A stretch of 56,600 bases of DNA. Origin: Gammaproteobacteria bacterium (GTDB lineage: Bacteria > Pseudomonadota > Gammaproteobacteria > Steroidobacterales > JABDKV01). A program made the position numbers and the translations under genes. This document shows positions 16,901 through 26,500 of the stretch, one piece after another. Position 1 is the stretch's first letter, and each line of letters opens with the position of its first letter. Where the stretch lies: NCBI GenBank assembly GCA_029862165.1, contig JAOTXU010000021.1:1-56600 (forward strand), written 5' to 3'. Under the pieces are notes generated by a model. It saw only the letters and a program-made list of their open reading frames with translations, ran no database searches and was not told where the DNA came from.

Positions 16901-17161
16901 GCCACTCGATGCACTTGCCTCCATTTTGCGTGCACCGGGTAAGCCACGCAGTGCATCTTCCTGGGGTTCGAGAATCTCGGCTTCGACTTCCTCGGGTGCC
17001 GCAGCACGCCAGCCCGTATTGATCTGGATGATCGGTTGTTCAATGTTGGGAATCATCTGAATCGGCAGACGTAGCAGACTAATGGTGCCAAACAGCAGCA
17101 CGAGCAGGACCGCGGCAATTACCGCGACCGGATTCGACAGAGCTGTACGAGTCAGATTCAA
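13949..17161 (-). CDS. RND efflux permease (system 1)
   Basis: A 1070-residue inner-membrane proton-driven pump with two sets of TM1, a large porter loop and TM2-6. The fourth-helix motif reads MGMVLDAAIIVLENI, with one Asp where AcrB has two, and the tenth-helix motif reads GLVVNNAILLVHQTR, with Asn instead of AcrB Lys940. The relay therefore differs from classical HAE1 pumps. The start is TTG with AGGGG upstream. It is first in the operon, before its adaptor, an order less usual than adaptor-permease. No outer-membrane factor is nearby. The substrate is unknown. Confidence 0.93.
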   Translation of the reverse strand: MNLTRTALSNPVAVIAAVLLVLLFGTISLLRLPIQMIPNIEQPIIQINTGWRAAAPEEVEAEILEPQEDALRGLPGARKMEASASSGFATISITFNVDMELERALIEVMNRLNRVANYPPDVTEPVIYAGRGQFGSAIAWFAVRPIPGRDDIDMAAEQDFVEETIQPRVERVAGIANSDIYGGRASEIRITFDPYRAAAYNIDIPTLANLTGNNIDISAGSSEVGRRNYTVRYAGKYALAEFSNMVLAWRDGSPVRLRDIATVERTLVDRGGILSQNGGASIAFNAQAEVGVNVLSVMEELKAAVAELNEGPVQRAGMRIQQVYDETIYINDSIGMLRTNLLIGIALAISILWWFMRKFRATLVVALAIPISLFVAFTALGVGGRTLNIISLAGLAFAMGMVLDAAIIVLENIVRLREKGESSEAAAEDGATQVWGALLASTATTVAIFLPIIFLKDISGQLFADLAFTLATAVIISLIIAVTVVPTAARTWLRNVELKDPHTNWWENGTDLLMSLTATPAKRTMWFVGLFTLAVGLSLALLPKPDYLPTGKQNFVFGFIIPPPGQSIDTAEAEFTKVVDSRLLPYINGEKDPKMDMYFLGIFGRFGFMGARVTQPCQLPEEEDRIPVITSIGRSLCQFGQIFRDDPVEQTLGVLNGEVLRGFPDTMAFASRRGIFANVGAGRGIELNIQSRDLDAMMAAAQAGFGATMQALPTAQVRPDPGLELAEPELRFEPNERLIAEAGWNRQTMARVIRAVGDGLYVGDYFDGDRRRDIILRAAPWITPEELAAMPLATPELGVVPLSQLVSMNRTVGPDQIRRVDRSRAITLQITPPQDLSLQETIEKLRTEVEPAILSQLPEDGQVSYYGSADNLRIALSNMRDSLLLAVAILYLLVCALFRSFKDGFLVVLALPLATVGGVLGLQLTNLLTFQPMDLLTMIGFITLLGLVVNNAILLVHQTRAFERQGKSRDDAVRGAVRIRLRPILMSTLTSLFGMLPLLLIPGPGTELYRGLAAVIVGGLSVSTVFTLVLLPSLLRATFIEDTLGRLIGRTPAQAAAGAGSGYSDRRRGD

Positions 17162-17271
17162 AGCAGATCCCCTATGCGTAGCCGAGCATTGTAGCCTTAT
17201 CCCGGCCGTTCAGCCGCAGCGTTTGCTGGTTTCTTGTGAGATCATATGAGGCTGCAAAGGTTGCAATTACG

Positions 17272-17811
17272 ATGACTATTTCGCCATTTGAGGTCCGGGC
17301 CGCGACTGACGCCGACGCTGAGGCTGTCCGCGGGCTGGTATTCCCCGTAATGGAGGAGTTTGGTCTGGGTGTGGTGCCCGACGGGGCCGATTCAGATCTC
17401 TACGAGATAGAGGCCAGCTACACCGATCGGGGTGGCTGGCTGGAGTTGCTCACCCGCGACGGCTCGCTGGTCGGGACGGTCGGTATGTATCCGGTCGGCG
17501 ACGATAGTATTGAGCTGCGCAAAATGTATTTGCGCGCCGATATGCGTGGTGCCGGTCTCGGCAAAGCGCTGCTTGCCCGGAGTATCGAGCGCGCACAGCA
17601 GGCCGGATTTCGCGAGATCGTGCTGGAAACAGCCACGGTGCTCAAAACGGCAATTGCCCTGTATGAACGCTTCGGTTTTAGCCGCGATGTGGACGACTAT
17701 CCCGGTTGTGGCAAGACAGCGTGCGACCAGGTCTGGCGTCTGCAGCTGGCCGGTTATGAGCTACCGAATACAAATATGCCGGAACTGCAAGACGAGGAGG
17801 GCGAACCCTGA
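17272..17811 (+). CDS. GNAT family N-acetyltransferase
   Basis: A 179-residue GNAT protein. The acetyl-CoA loop is MYLRADMRGAGLGKALL (Q/RxxGxG/A type), preceded by the strand VGTVGMYPVGDDSIEL and followed by FREIVLETATVLKTAIALYERFGF. Family members acetylate small molecules or protein amines; the substrate cannot be told. The ATG at 17272 is chosen over a GTG at 17236, because the domain begins right after it. It is divergent from RND system 1 and overlaps the next gene by 4 nt. Confidence 0.9.
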   Translation: MTISPFEVRAATDADAEAVRGLVFPVMEEFGLGVVPDGADSDLYEIEASYTDRGGWLELLTRDGSLVGTVGMYPVGDDSIELRKMYLRADMRGAGLGKALLARSIERAQQAGFREIVLETATVLKTAIALYERFGFSRDVDDYPGCGKTACDQVWRLQLAGYELPNTNMPELQDEEGEP

Positions 17812-18203
17812 GTGACCTGACGACTCATCGTGGTGGTTGTCATTGTGGTGCCGTGCGTTTTGAAGCGGATGCACCACGAGATGCTGTCGTGCAGGCCTGC
17901 AATTGTTCGATTTGCACGATGACGGGGTACCTGCACCTGATCGTTCCGCAAGCACGGTTCAGATTGCTTGCCGGTCAGGAAAATCTGGTTACTTATCGAT
18001 TCAACACCGGTGCGGCACAACATTATTTTTGTAAGACTTGTGGCATCAAGTCTTTTTATGTTCCGCGTTCAAACCCGGATGGATTCAGCATCAACGTACG
18101 TTGTCTGGAGGGCGATACTGGCGCGACGTTTCGCATCGAGAGCTTTGATGGCCAGAATTGGGAGGCCAATGCGGCCGACCTGCAGCATCTGAGCAAGGAT
18201 TAG
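17808..18203 (+). CDS. GFA family zinc protein (glutathione-dependent formaldehyde-activating-like), CTG start
   Basis: A 131-residue zinc-binding protein of the GFA/CENP-V fold: GGCHCGAVRFE at the N terminus, then CNCSIC and FCKTCGIKSFY. The conserved CHC pair is encoded upstream of the first in-frame ATG or GTG (GTG at 17853), so the start must be earlier. No ATG, GTG or TTG exists in frame upstream. CTG at 17808 gives the usual (M)SDLTTHRGGCHCG start, has GAGGAGG seven bases before it, and overlaps the GNAT stop as CTGA. Enzymatic function is unproven for most family members. Confidence 0.85.
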   Translation: MSDLTTHRGGCHCGAVRFEADAPRDAVVQACNCSICTMTGYLHLIVPQARFRLLAGQENLVTYRFNTGAAQHYFCKTCGIKSFYVPRSNPDGFSINVRCLEGDTGATFRIESFDGQNWEANAADLQHLSKD

Positions 18204-18598
18204 TCCTGATCTTCTCCTTGTTCGCTGGCGAGTCTGTCCAATGCCCGGTCCACAGTCTTTTTCGCCGATGCGGTGATACCGCCTTTTTGATACTGGTCGG
18301 CAAGGATGGACTCAACCTTGTTGACTGCTTCGTCGATGCCGCGACCGCGACCGCCATATTTTCCGAACAAATTGATCCAGTGGTCGGTGCGACGACCCAG
18401 CGACAGAAGATTATAGAAACGATCGCCACCGGTAATTAGATCGATGATCGCCATCACCAGTGACACCGGGGCAAAAACGAGATCGCGCAATCCATCGGCC
18501 AGCAACTTGAACTGAAATACGGTGGCATCCCGGATCAGTTGCCAGCGACCCGTATGATGAGGCATTGCGTCTTCATTTTCTTTGTCGTCGTCGGCCAT
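18200..18598 (-). CDS. Small protein with one hydrophobic segment, unknown function
   Basis: A 132-residue protein. The N terminus is acidic and charged (MADDDKENED), followed by a hydrophobic helix in LRDLVFAPVSLVMAIIDLI, a segment GGDRFYNLLSLGRRTDHWINLFG, and a basic/acidic helical tail. The start is taken 1 nt after the ppsA stop; upstream in-frame starts lie inside ppsA. I do not recognise the family. It is probably membrane-associated and cotranscribed with ppsA. Its stop overlaps the convergent GFA gene by 4 nt. Confidence 0.6.
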   Translation of the reverse strand: MADDDKENEDAMPHHTGRWQLIRDATVFQFKLLADGLRDLVFAPVSLVMAIIDLITGGDRFYNLLSLGRRTDHWINLFGKYGGRGRGIDEAVNKVESILADQYQKGGITASAKKTVDRALDRLASEQGEDQD

Positions 18599-18599
18599 T

Positions 18600-20960
18600 T
18601 CAGTCGGTTTTGATCCCGGCGAGTTGCAATCGGGTCTGGATGACGGTATCCGGGTTGAGCGACATGCTTTCAATGCCCTGTTGCATTAGCCACTCCGCCA
18701 GATCCGGATAATCAGAGGGTCCCTGCCCACAGATGCCGATGTACTTGTTCCTTTTCCTGCACGCCGTTATGGCCATGTTGATCAGCATCTTGACCGCAGC
18801 GTCACGTTCATCGAACAGTTCCGCAACCAGCCCCGAATCCCGATCGAGCCCCAGTGTCAGTTGCGTCAGGTCGTTCGAGCCAATGGAAAAACCATCGAAC
18901 AGATCCAGAAATTGATCGGCCAATAGAGCGTTGGAGGGCAACTCACACATCATGATCAATTTCAGTCCATTTTCACCGCGACGCAAACCATTTTCTGCCA
19001 GCGCATCGATTACGGCCTGTCCTTCGGCGACGGTCCGCACAAAGGGAACCATGATCTGGAGGTTCCTCAGCTGCATTTCCTCACGAACTTTGCGCATAGC
19101 ACGGCATTCGAGTCGGAAGCAGTCGGCAAATGAGCTGTCGACATAACGAGATGCCCCGCGAAAACCCAGCATGGGGTTTTCTTCCTTTGGTTCATATTTT
19201 GTGCCACCGATCAGGTTGGCGTATTCGTTGGACTTGAAATCAGATAGACGAACGATAACCGGTTCCGGCGCAAATGCGGCAACAATCGTTGCGACGCCTT
19301 CGGTTAAGCGATCGATAAAAAAACTGACCGGATCAGGATAGCCTGCGATCTGCTGAGCCACTGTCGATTTTAATTCATCATCGAGTTGGTCAAATTCGAG
19401 CAGCGCCTTGGGGTGTACACCGATCATACGATTAATAATGAATTCCAGGCGTGCCAACCCAATGCCATCATGCGGCAATGAGGCAAAATCGAATGCGCGA
19501 TCCGGATTTCCGACATTCATCATTATCTTGATCGGTATCTCCGGCAGTTCATCCAGCTTGATTTCTTTGTGTTCGAAGCTCAGTTCGCCGGCATAGACTT
19601 TGCCGGTATCACCTTCGGCACACGAAACAGTGACTTCGCTGTTGTCGTCAATTCGGTCAGTTCCGTCGCCGGTTCCAACTACTGCTGGTATACCGAGTTC
19701 TCGCGCAATAATAGCGGCATGACAGGTACGGCCCCCACGATTGGTCACGATCGCAGCTGCGCGCTTCATCACCGGTTCCCAGTCCGGATCGGTCATGTCT
19801 GTGACCAGCACATCACCCGGCTGCACGTGGGTCATTTCAGTGGGTCCGCACACGATACGTGCCACACCCTTGCCGATACGATGACCGATGCTGCGCCCGG
19901 TTGTTAGTAGTTTTCCTTTCTGATTGAGGGTGTATCGTTCCAGGATCTGTCCCTCGTTGCGGCTGCGCACTGTTTCCGGTCTGGCCTGCACGATATAGAG
20001 CTGACCGTCATTTCCATCGCGTGCCCATTCGATGTCCATCGGGCGCTGGTAGTGGTCCTCGATAATTATTGCCAGGTGGGCGAGTTCCTGAACTTCGTCG
20101 TCACTAATGGAAAACTGTTGTCGCTCTGCTTCAGGAACATCGATTGTCTTTACAGCGTCACTGCCAGCATCGTCATAGATCATGCGTATGGCTTTCTGCC
20201 CCAGGCTGCGACGCAGTATGGCCGGACATTTCTTACGCACCGATGGCTTGTAGACATAGAATTCGTCCGGGTTTACGGCTCCCTGGACAACTGTTTCGCC
20301 CAGGCCATACGCTGACGTGATAAAGACGGCATCACGGAAACCCGATTCCGTGTCCAATGTGAACATCACGCCACTAGCGCCCAGGTCGCTGCGCGCCATT
20401 TTTTGTATGCCAGCCGACAGCGATACATCATGATGCTCGAAGCCCTGATGCACGCGGTAAGAAATGGCGCGATCGTTGTACAACGATGCAAATACTTTCT
20501 TAACTGCTAGCAGGACGTTGTCCAGTCCGCTCACATTGAGATAGGTTTCCTGTTGCCCGGCAAATGACGCCTCTGGCAAATCTTCCGCTGTTGCCGAGGA
20601 GCGTACAGCGACAGAGGCTGTTCCCCCGGTCAGCGTCTCCCAGGCTTTTGCGATTTCCTTGTCGAGCCGATCTGGTAGCTGTGCAGCCAGGATCCAGCCG
20701 CGAATTTCCTTTCCAACTGCCGTAAGCTCATCGATATTGTCCACATCGAGCTTTTTAAGTCGCCCGTTTATGCGTTGATCCAATTTATCGGTTGCCAGGA
20801 AATCTCTGAACGCATCTGCAGTCGTAGCAAATCCTGCCGGAACCTGAACGCCGGCACTCGTCAGGCCTGAAATCATTTCACCGAGCGAGGCGTTCTTGCC
20901 GCCGACTCGGGAGACATCATCCATCCCGAGTCTTTCAAAGGGTATGATGTAATCCTTCAA
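18600..20960 (-). CDS. ppsA: Phosphoenolpyruvate synthase
   Basis: A 786-residue enzyme converting pyruvate, ATP and water to PEP, AMP and phosphate for gluconeogenesis. The ATP-grasp domain has [11 protein letters not shown] near 20 and [11 protein letters not shown] near 119. The phosphohistidine swivel [17 protein letters not shown] carries H414 with regulatory T412 two residues before. The C-terminal PEP domain ends with [12 protein letters not shown]. The start is TTG: an in-frame TAG lies four codons upstream, and the protein aligns at its start with known PpsA. It is divergent from its regulator ppsR, 51 bp away. Confidence 0.97.
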   Translation of the reverse strand: MKDYIIPFERLGMDDVSRVGGKNASLGEMISGLTSAGVQVPAGFATTADAFRDFLATDKLDQRINGRLKKLDVDNIDELTAVGKEIRGWILAAQLPDRLDKEIAKAWETLTGGTASVAVRSSATAEDLPEASFAGQQETYLNVSGLDNVLLAVKKVFASLYNDRAISYRVHQGFEHHDVSLSAGIQKMARSDLGASGVMFTLDTESGFRDAVFITSAYGLGETVVQGAVNPDEFYVYKPSVRKKCPAILRRSLGQKAIRMIYDDAGSDAVKTIDVPEAERQQFSISDDEVQELAHLAIIIEDHYQRPMDIEWARDGNDGQLYIVQARPETVRSRNEGQILERYTLNQKGKLLTTGRSIGHRIGKGVARIVCGPTEMTHVQPGDVLVTDMTDPDWEPVMKRAAAIVTNRGGRTCHAAIIARELGIPAVVGTGDGTDRIDDNSEVTVSCAEGDTGKVYAGELSFEHKEIKLDELPEIPIKIMMNVGNPDRAFDFASLPHDGIGLARLEFIINRMIGVHPKALLEFDQLDDELKSTVAQQIAGYPDPVSFFIDRLTEGVATIVAAFAPEPVIVRLSDFKSNEYANLIGGTKYEPKEENPMLGFRGASRYVDSSFADCFRLECRAMRKVREEMQLRNLQIMVPFVRTVAEGQAVIDALAENGLRRGENGLKLIMMCELPSNALLADQFLDLFDGFSIGSNDLTQLTLGLDRDSGLVAELFDERDAAVKMLINMAITACRKRNKYIGICGQGPSDYPDLAEWLMQQGIESMSLNPDTVIQTRLQLAGIKTD

Positions 20961-21011
20961 GGAATAACCCCACTAAATGATGCCAGGCAGACACACCGTG
21001 ATACACACATC

Positions 21012-21836
21012 ATGAACCAGCGAACAGTTTTCTTCGTCTCTGATCAGACCGGTATTACCGCGGAAACACTTGGTCGCAGTTTGCTGGCCCAATTCGGAAC
21101 GGTAAGTTTTCGGCAAGTGACTTTGCCATTTATCTCCAGCGTTGACAAGGCAAAGGAAGCTGTGCGCAGAATCAAGCTGACCGCACAGGTAGAAGGCCGT
21201 AGACCGGTAGTTTTTGCCACGTTTGCAGAGCGTGAACTGGGTGAACTGATCCGCGACAGCGGTGCGTTGTTTATTGATTTCTTCGACGCATTTATCGGCC
21301 CACTCGAAAAGGAATTCGACACCAGCTCGTCTCATACTGTCGGGCGCAAACAGGGCGTTTCCAGCGATCAGTCGTACCAGCGCCGGATCGACGCAATGAA
21401 TTATGCGTTGTCCACAGATGACGGCATTGGCTTGCGTAGCTACGATCAGGCCGATGTCATATTGACCGGAGTGTCGCGCACGGGCAAGACACCGACATGC
21501 CTTTATCTGGCGTTGCATTATGGTGTTTTTGCGGCTAACTATCCGTTAACGGATGAGGATTTTGAAAAACCACATCCGCCCGAGGCACTTTTGAAAAACC
21601 GGAAGAAAGTTTTCGGTCTTACGATTACGGCCGAGCAACTGCGCCGAATCAGGCTCGAACGTCGTCCAGACAGTCGCTATGCTTCAGCACAGCAAATCAG
21701 TTTTGAACTGCGCGAGGCGATGGCCATGTTTCGGCGTCACGGCATTTCATATGCCGATACAACGGACAGTTCTATAGAAGAGATATCCAGCACGATACTC
21801 GATACCATGAGTATCGATCGGGGAGACAGCCGCTAA
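21012..21836 (+). CDS. ppsR: PEP synthase regulatory protein (bifunctional kinase/pyrophosphorylase)
   Basis: A 274-residue DUF299 protein with the P-loop GVSRTGKTPT at about 153-162 and the opening TVFFVSDQTGITAETLGRSLL. It phosphorylates (with ADP) and dephosphorylates the regulatory Thr near the catalytic His of PpsA, here T412. The divergent pairing with ppsA is conserved in proteobacteria. It starts at ATG 21012. Confidence 0.96.
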   Translation: MNQRTVFFVSDQTGITAETLGRSLLAQFGTVSFRQVTLPFISSVDKAKEAVRRIKLTAQVEGRRPVVFATFAERELGELIRDSGALFIDFFDAFIGPLEKEFDTSSSHTVGRKQGVSSDQSYQRRIDAMNYALSTDDGIGLRSYDQADVILTGVSRTGKTPTCLYLALHYGVFAANYPLTDEDFEKPHPPEALLKNRKKVFGLTITAEQLRRIRLERRPDSRYASAQQISFELREAMAMFRRHGISYADTTDSSIEEISSTILDTMSIDRGDSR

Positions 21837-21932
21837 CGCCAGAGTAGTGTGAACCCCGTCTCAGTATTTTATTCTGTCATAGCTCAGCATTAATCGGCAA
21901 CCGTTTGGGTTGGATTCGCACGAGTGGGCGTG

Positions 21933-21941
21933 TGGTATAGT
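21933..21941 (+). promoter_or_regulatory. Extended -10 promoter element for the DUF1249 gene
   Basis: TGGTATAGT matches the extended -10 form TGn-TATAAT with one mismatch. TTCGCA lies 16 bp upstream as a poor -35. The expected transcription start falls at about 21948, two bases before the ATG at 21950, and no Shine-Dalgarno sequence is present. The mRNA may therefore be leaderless or nearly so. Confidence 0.4.
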
Positions 21942-21949
21942 GATTTTTG

Positions 21950-22429
21950 ATGACCTTACAAAGATCAATCGAACGGCAGACCGACAGTGTTGTCGTGTTG
22001 CCAAAACCAGCGCGGCCGGTCAGCTTCGCGGGCTTGATGACGCTCTACGAGAGCAACTTCATCCGGCTGGGATGGCTGCTGCCCGAATTTCCGCCAGCTG
22101 GCACCAGTCTGGTCTCCCGTGTGCCGGCGGATATACCGCTGTTTTTGCGAGTAGAAAAAATCGAGCGGTACACAACAACCGTCACGCTCACATACTATTT
22201 CAAAGATGGGCTTACGCCGATCGCAGATCCCGATTTGCAGGTACGCCTGTATCACGATGCGTGTCTTGCGGAAGCGATGGCGTGCACCGACAATCACCGG
22301 CACGCAGCGCTGCAACCATTCGCAACCGGCAACGGCACCGAGCTGCAGCGGCGATGGAATCGCAATATGATGCTGAACAAGTGGCTAGAGTACTGTGCCG
22401 ACCAGGGGCATTCATTCGAGGACGGCTGA
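21950..22429 (+). CDS. DUF1249 (YqiB-like) protein
   Basis: A 159-residue soluble protein with the family signature MTLYESNFIRLGWLLP followed by LFLRVEKIERYTTTVTLTYYF and PDLQVRLYHDACLAEAM, ending with the NMMLNKWLEYCADQGHSF region. YqiB-type proteins are widespread in gammaproteobacteria and have no established biochemical function. The ATG at 21950 directly follows a TTG that could also be used. The next gene begins 30 nt downstream with its own AGGAG, so the two may form one transcript. Confidence 0.85.
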   Translation: MTLQRSIERQTDSVVVLPKPARPVSFAGLMTLYESNFIRLGWLLPEFPPAGTSLVSRVPADIPLFLRVEKIERYTTTVTLTYYFKDGLTPIADPDLQVRLYHDACLAEAMACTDNHRHAALQPFATGNGTELQRRWNRNMMLNKWLEYCADQGHSFEDG

Positions 22430-22459
22430 CTGACGCTCCAGATTATTTAGGAGCCGTCC

Positions 22460-23527
22460 ATGGGGATTAGTCAGATCATGTCAGGTTGGAGCGCGTCCGA
22501 CACGTCGGCTACACCGGATTCGGCAGAAGAAGAGCGCCTTCTCAATCTGTTCTGGAATCGTGCGGAACTAAAAAAAGAGTTTTCCAATCTGCGTCACGAC
22601 CGGGATCATCTCATCGAACGGCTGCGTGAAGAGGAAAAAAAGACAGAAGCGGTCAAAAAACAGATACGCAATATGGAGAAGATGTTGGCGGATCCGGACT
22701 CCGGGTTCAAGGCCATCGTTTATTATCAACTGCAGGCTCTTTGGCGGCTATGCCACAAGCAACTGGCAAAATTCAGCAGTCAGCTGAAGAAGCAGCAACA
22801 AGATCGCGAGCGCAAACGCCAGATTATGGAATTCAATCAGGAACGCCAAAAACGCCTGACTGAATTGAGCGGCAGAATCGTATCTGTTAAAGCAGAAGCC
22901 GACGATATGAAAAACCTGATCGCGGGCCACGAACGTCAGCGCGAAGGCATGAACGGTTTTTGGAATTACTTCAAGCGTCGCAAGGCGCAGGTCGAAATTG
23001 ACGAGCGCAAAGTGCAGCTCACCGGCATTCGTGCAAGGCTCGAGGAGCTATTTGATCGTCGAATCAAGATCGAAAGCGAGCCCTGGCCTGATTATTCCGG
23101 TTTAGGCATCGATGGTAAACGCGCAATCAATCTGGCGATGATTGCTTTGGCCCAACATCTGTTTGTACAGCTAATGGATAGCTCCGTTGCGACGCTTGCC
23201 CGTTCGGCCAACATCAAGAAGGTAGCGGATGTAGACTACGGCGGTCGCTCTGACTGCGATTTCCTGATGGCGAAAGTGAAAGAACTCGGCGGTCTGCTAA
23301 TGTCTGATCGTAACTATGCAGACGAATTGCGGGCGCGGACAGAATTGCTGCGCACACAAGTAGCATACAAGAGCGATACCGATACCGTTCCGGAAGCATT
23401 GACTTTGGCCAAACTGGCTACATCTCTGCCTGGCTTTGCTGCGGGTCGTGGCGTCTCAACAATCCCACTGGACGTTAATATCCTGGTGGACGACTACTGG
23501 GATACGCAGAAATTATTGATGCAGTAG
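22460..23527 (+). CDS. Coiled-coil protein of unknown function
   Basis: A 355-residue protein. Residues about 25-215 are almost entirely charged helix (ELKKEFSNLRHDRDHLIERL, KKQQQDRERKRQIMEFNQ), strongly suggesting long coiled coils. The C-terminal third is globular and mixed (LNLAMIALAQHLFVQLMDSS, then KSDTDTVPEALTLAKLATSLPG). No signal peptide or transmembrane helix is seen, so it is probably cytoplasmic. A strong AGGAG precedes the ATG. I do not recognise the family. Its end is 2 nt from the convergent RND permease. Confidence 0.8.
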   Translation: MGISQIMSGWSASDTSATPDSAEEERLLNLFWNRAELKKEFSNLRHDRDHLIERLREEEKKTEAVKKQIRNMEKMLADPDSGFKAIVYYQLQALWRLCHKQLAKFSSQLKKQQQDRERKRQIMEFNQERQKRLTELSGRIVSVKAEADDMKNLIAGHERQREGMNGFWNYFKRRKAQVEIDERKVQLTGIRARLEELFDRRIKIESEPWPDYSGLGIDGKRAINLAMIALAQHLFVQLMDSSVATLARSANIKKVADVDYGGRSDCDFLMAKVKELGGLLMSDRNYADELRARTELLRTQVAYKSDTDTVPEALTLAKLATSLPGFAAGRGVSTIPLDVNILVDDYWDTQKLLMQ

Positions 23528-23529
23528 TC

Positions 23530-26500
23530 TCAGGTTGAGACTGAAGCGGATTTCCGGGCCGTGTGCACGACCTTGCGCCACCAGCGAGCGAGTTCATCAA
23601 ACCAAACATATACCGTTGGGACGACCAGCAGCGACGTGATGGTTGAAAAGGCCAGACCGCCGATTATGGCGCGTGCCATCGGATAGTAGGGCGGGCCACC
23701 GCCACCGATCTGGGTATGGCCGACTGCCAGCGGCACCAATCCCAAAATAGTAGTGGCAACAGTCATGAGGATCGGTCGCAGCCGATCGCGACCACCCTGC
23801 AAAATCGCCTCATGACGAGGCATACCATGGCGTCGTAAATTGTTGACGTGATCTATCAGAACAATACCGTTGTTAACCACGACACCGATAAGAATCATAA
23901 TTCCTATCGATGCCATGAAAGAAAACGTCGTTCCGGTGAACAGAAAAAACCAGAACACGCCGAATATGGATAAAACGATTGAGCTGACAATCGAAAATGG
24001 ATAAAGCGATGACTCGAACAAGGCAGCCATAACAATAAATATCAGCATGATTCCCAATAGAATATTGACAGCCATAATCTGTTGCGTTTCGTCCTGGCGG
24101 TCAAAGCCACGACCGAACTTCCAGGAGTACCCCGGAGGAAGTTCGAAGTCTTCCATCAGTGCTTTTACCTGAGGCTTTACTTCGTCCATGGTGACGTCAG
24201 TCATGTTTCCGGTGATAACGACAGCGGTCTCACGATCGACGCGGCTAATCTGTCGTTGTCCACGAGTGATATGAAAAGAGGCGACACTGCCTAGTGTCAT
24301 GCGCTGCCCGGTGTTGCTAAACAGCGTCAGGTTTGCAAGATCTTCCAAGGTCTGCCGATCGCTGGCACGAAATGCCAGACGAACATTGATTTCGCCAGTC
24401 TCACCACGGAATTCACGCAGGTTGTCACCACGCATTGCAATCGCGACGGAAGCCGCGACCTCGCCGGTGGTCAGACCGAATTGACTGGCTCGTTCGCGGT
24501 CAACGATGACCTGCACCTCGCTTTCGCCGTTTGCCGCATCGGCTCGTAAGCTATCCAATCCGTCAATAGTTCCCAAAGTTCGGGTGACATCCTTTGCAAT
24601 TGACGCGAGCTCTTCTGTGGAGTCACCACTGATTTGTACGCTGAAGCCCTCGCCACCGCCTTCCTGTTCAAAATCGAAGCTGGGTTCGCCAATAATGATC
24701 TCTGGCATGTTGTCTTCGACAAAACTAATGACGTCCGCAGTAGACTTTGTTTGTTCTTCGCGTTCAGTTAGTAATATGGTCGATTCTGCCCGGCCGGGTT
24801 CGAAATAGCTGTACACGGCAACGATGTCCAGTTCCTCACGGTTGTCGTACAAAAAATCTTCCATACGGGTCACCGCGGCCTCAACCTGCTCGAGCGGGTG
24901 CTGACCTTCAATATGGAACGGTAGGAACAGACGCCGCGCGGCTGCCTGCGGGAATGTTTCGAATTCAACCAGTTTGCCGGGGAAGGCGATGCTGAGTCCG
25001 ATTATCGCGGCGCCGCTTGCGACGATAAAGACAATCCCCAGCAGACTCCACCAGCGATGTAAGAGCGTCCAGTCCAGCAAATTGGCATACCAAGTCGACA
25101 GACGCGCCATTACAGACCCGGTACGGGGTACGGGCGGGGACGATACCCGGGCCGCGAGCATCGGAACCAGCGTTTGAGCAATCACCAATGAGGCGAACAT
25201 TGCCACCGAAATCGTAATAGCAACATGGGTCAGGAATACCGTGATATCGGTTCTGACCCCAAACATTACGGGAACAAATACTATTATCGAAGTTGCCGTC
25301 CCGGCCATGACCGCCACGCCGACTTCCTTGACACCCATCAGCGTGGCCTTGTACGGGTCGTTGGGATGCAGCTGGCGATAGCGGAAAATACTTTCGGTAA
25401 CGACGACCGCATTATCCACCAGCATACCGACACCCAGCATCAGCCCCATCATCGACAGAATATTCAGAGTCAGGCCGGCGAAATACATTACAGCGAGTGC
25501 AATGAGAAGTGAGAAAGGTACAGACAGGGTGACGATTAGTGTCGTAGTCCAGTGCCGTAGAAAGGAATAAAGAACGATAATGGCGAGTACCATGCCAATC
25601 ATTCCTGCATTGAGCAGGTCGCGTAGCGATGTACGCACGCCGTCGGCCTTATTGTCGAGGGTGAAAATATTTACGCCACGCATTTGCGGCAGAGATTTTG
25701 CTTCCTCAACTTCTTCCATGACCCGATCGGCAATTTCGACCATGTTGGCACCAGTAGTCTTGAAGACACTGATTCCGATTGCGTAGGCTTTATCCAGGTG
25801 CCGGCCAAAATTGCGGTCTGGTGTGTGTAGGGAGACAGTGGCTATGTCGCGCACACGTAAGCCCTGGTCGTCGATAACCAGGTCTCGAATCTCGTCCATG
25901 GATTGAAATTCACCGCGTGGGCGGATGCTGAAACGTTGACCGGAGTCAGTAATCCGTCCCGCGCTTACTGCAAAGTTGCTCTTTTCAAGCCGGTCACGCA
26001 ATTCTCGTACGTTGATGCCGTGTGCAGCGATACGATTGCCATCCAGCAGAATTCGGATTTCCTGCGGCGACACACCTTCGAGCTGTACGCGGGATACACC
26101 TTCGACCCGTTCAATACGTCGTTTGAGCAATCGATCCAACATGTCATAGGAATCTTCCAGATCGCGTGTGTCACTGGAAATACGTAGTACGAGGATCGGT
26201 TGATCGCCGAAACTACCAGTAAAGACAAAAATTCGGCGTACATCGTCTGGTAGCTGGCCACGTATCGCATCGACTTTGGCGCGTGCTTCAATACCTTTTG
26301 CGGAGACCTCTCTGTCCCAACCAAATTGCACAAAAATCTGGGTCTGGCCTTCACTGGTACGTGACCGGATCTGCTCGATTCCGCTTAGTGTTGCCAGCGC
26401 CTCTTCCACGGGTCTCGTGATCTCGCGTTCGATTTCTTCGGCGGTCGCACCGGGGTAGGGAATTTGTACAAAGATTCCGGGGAACTCAATATCCGGGAAT

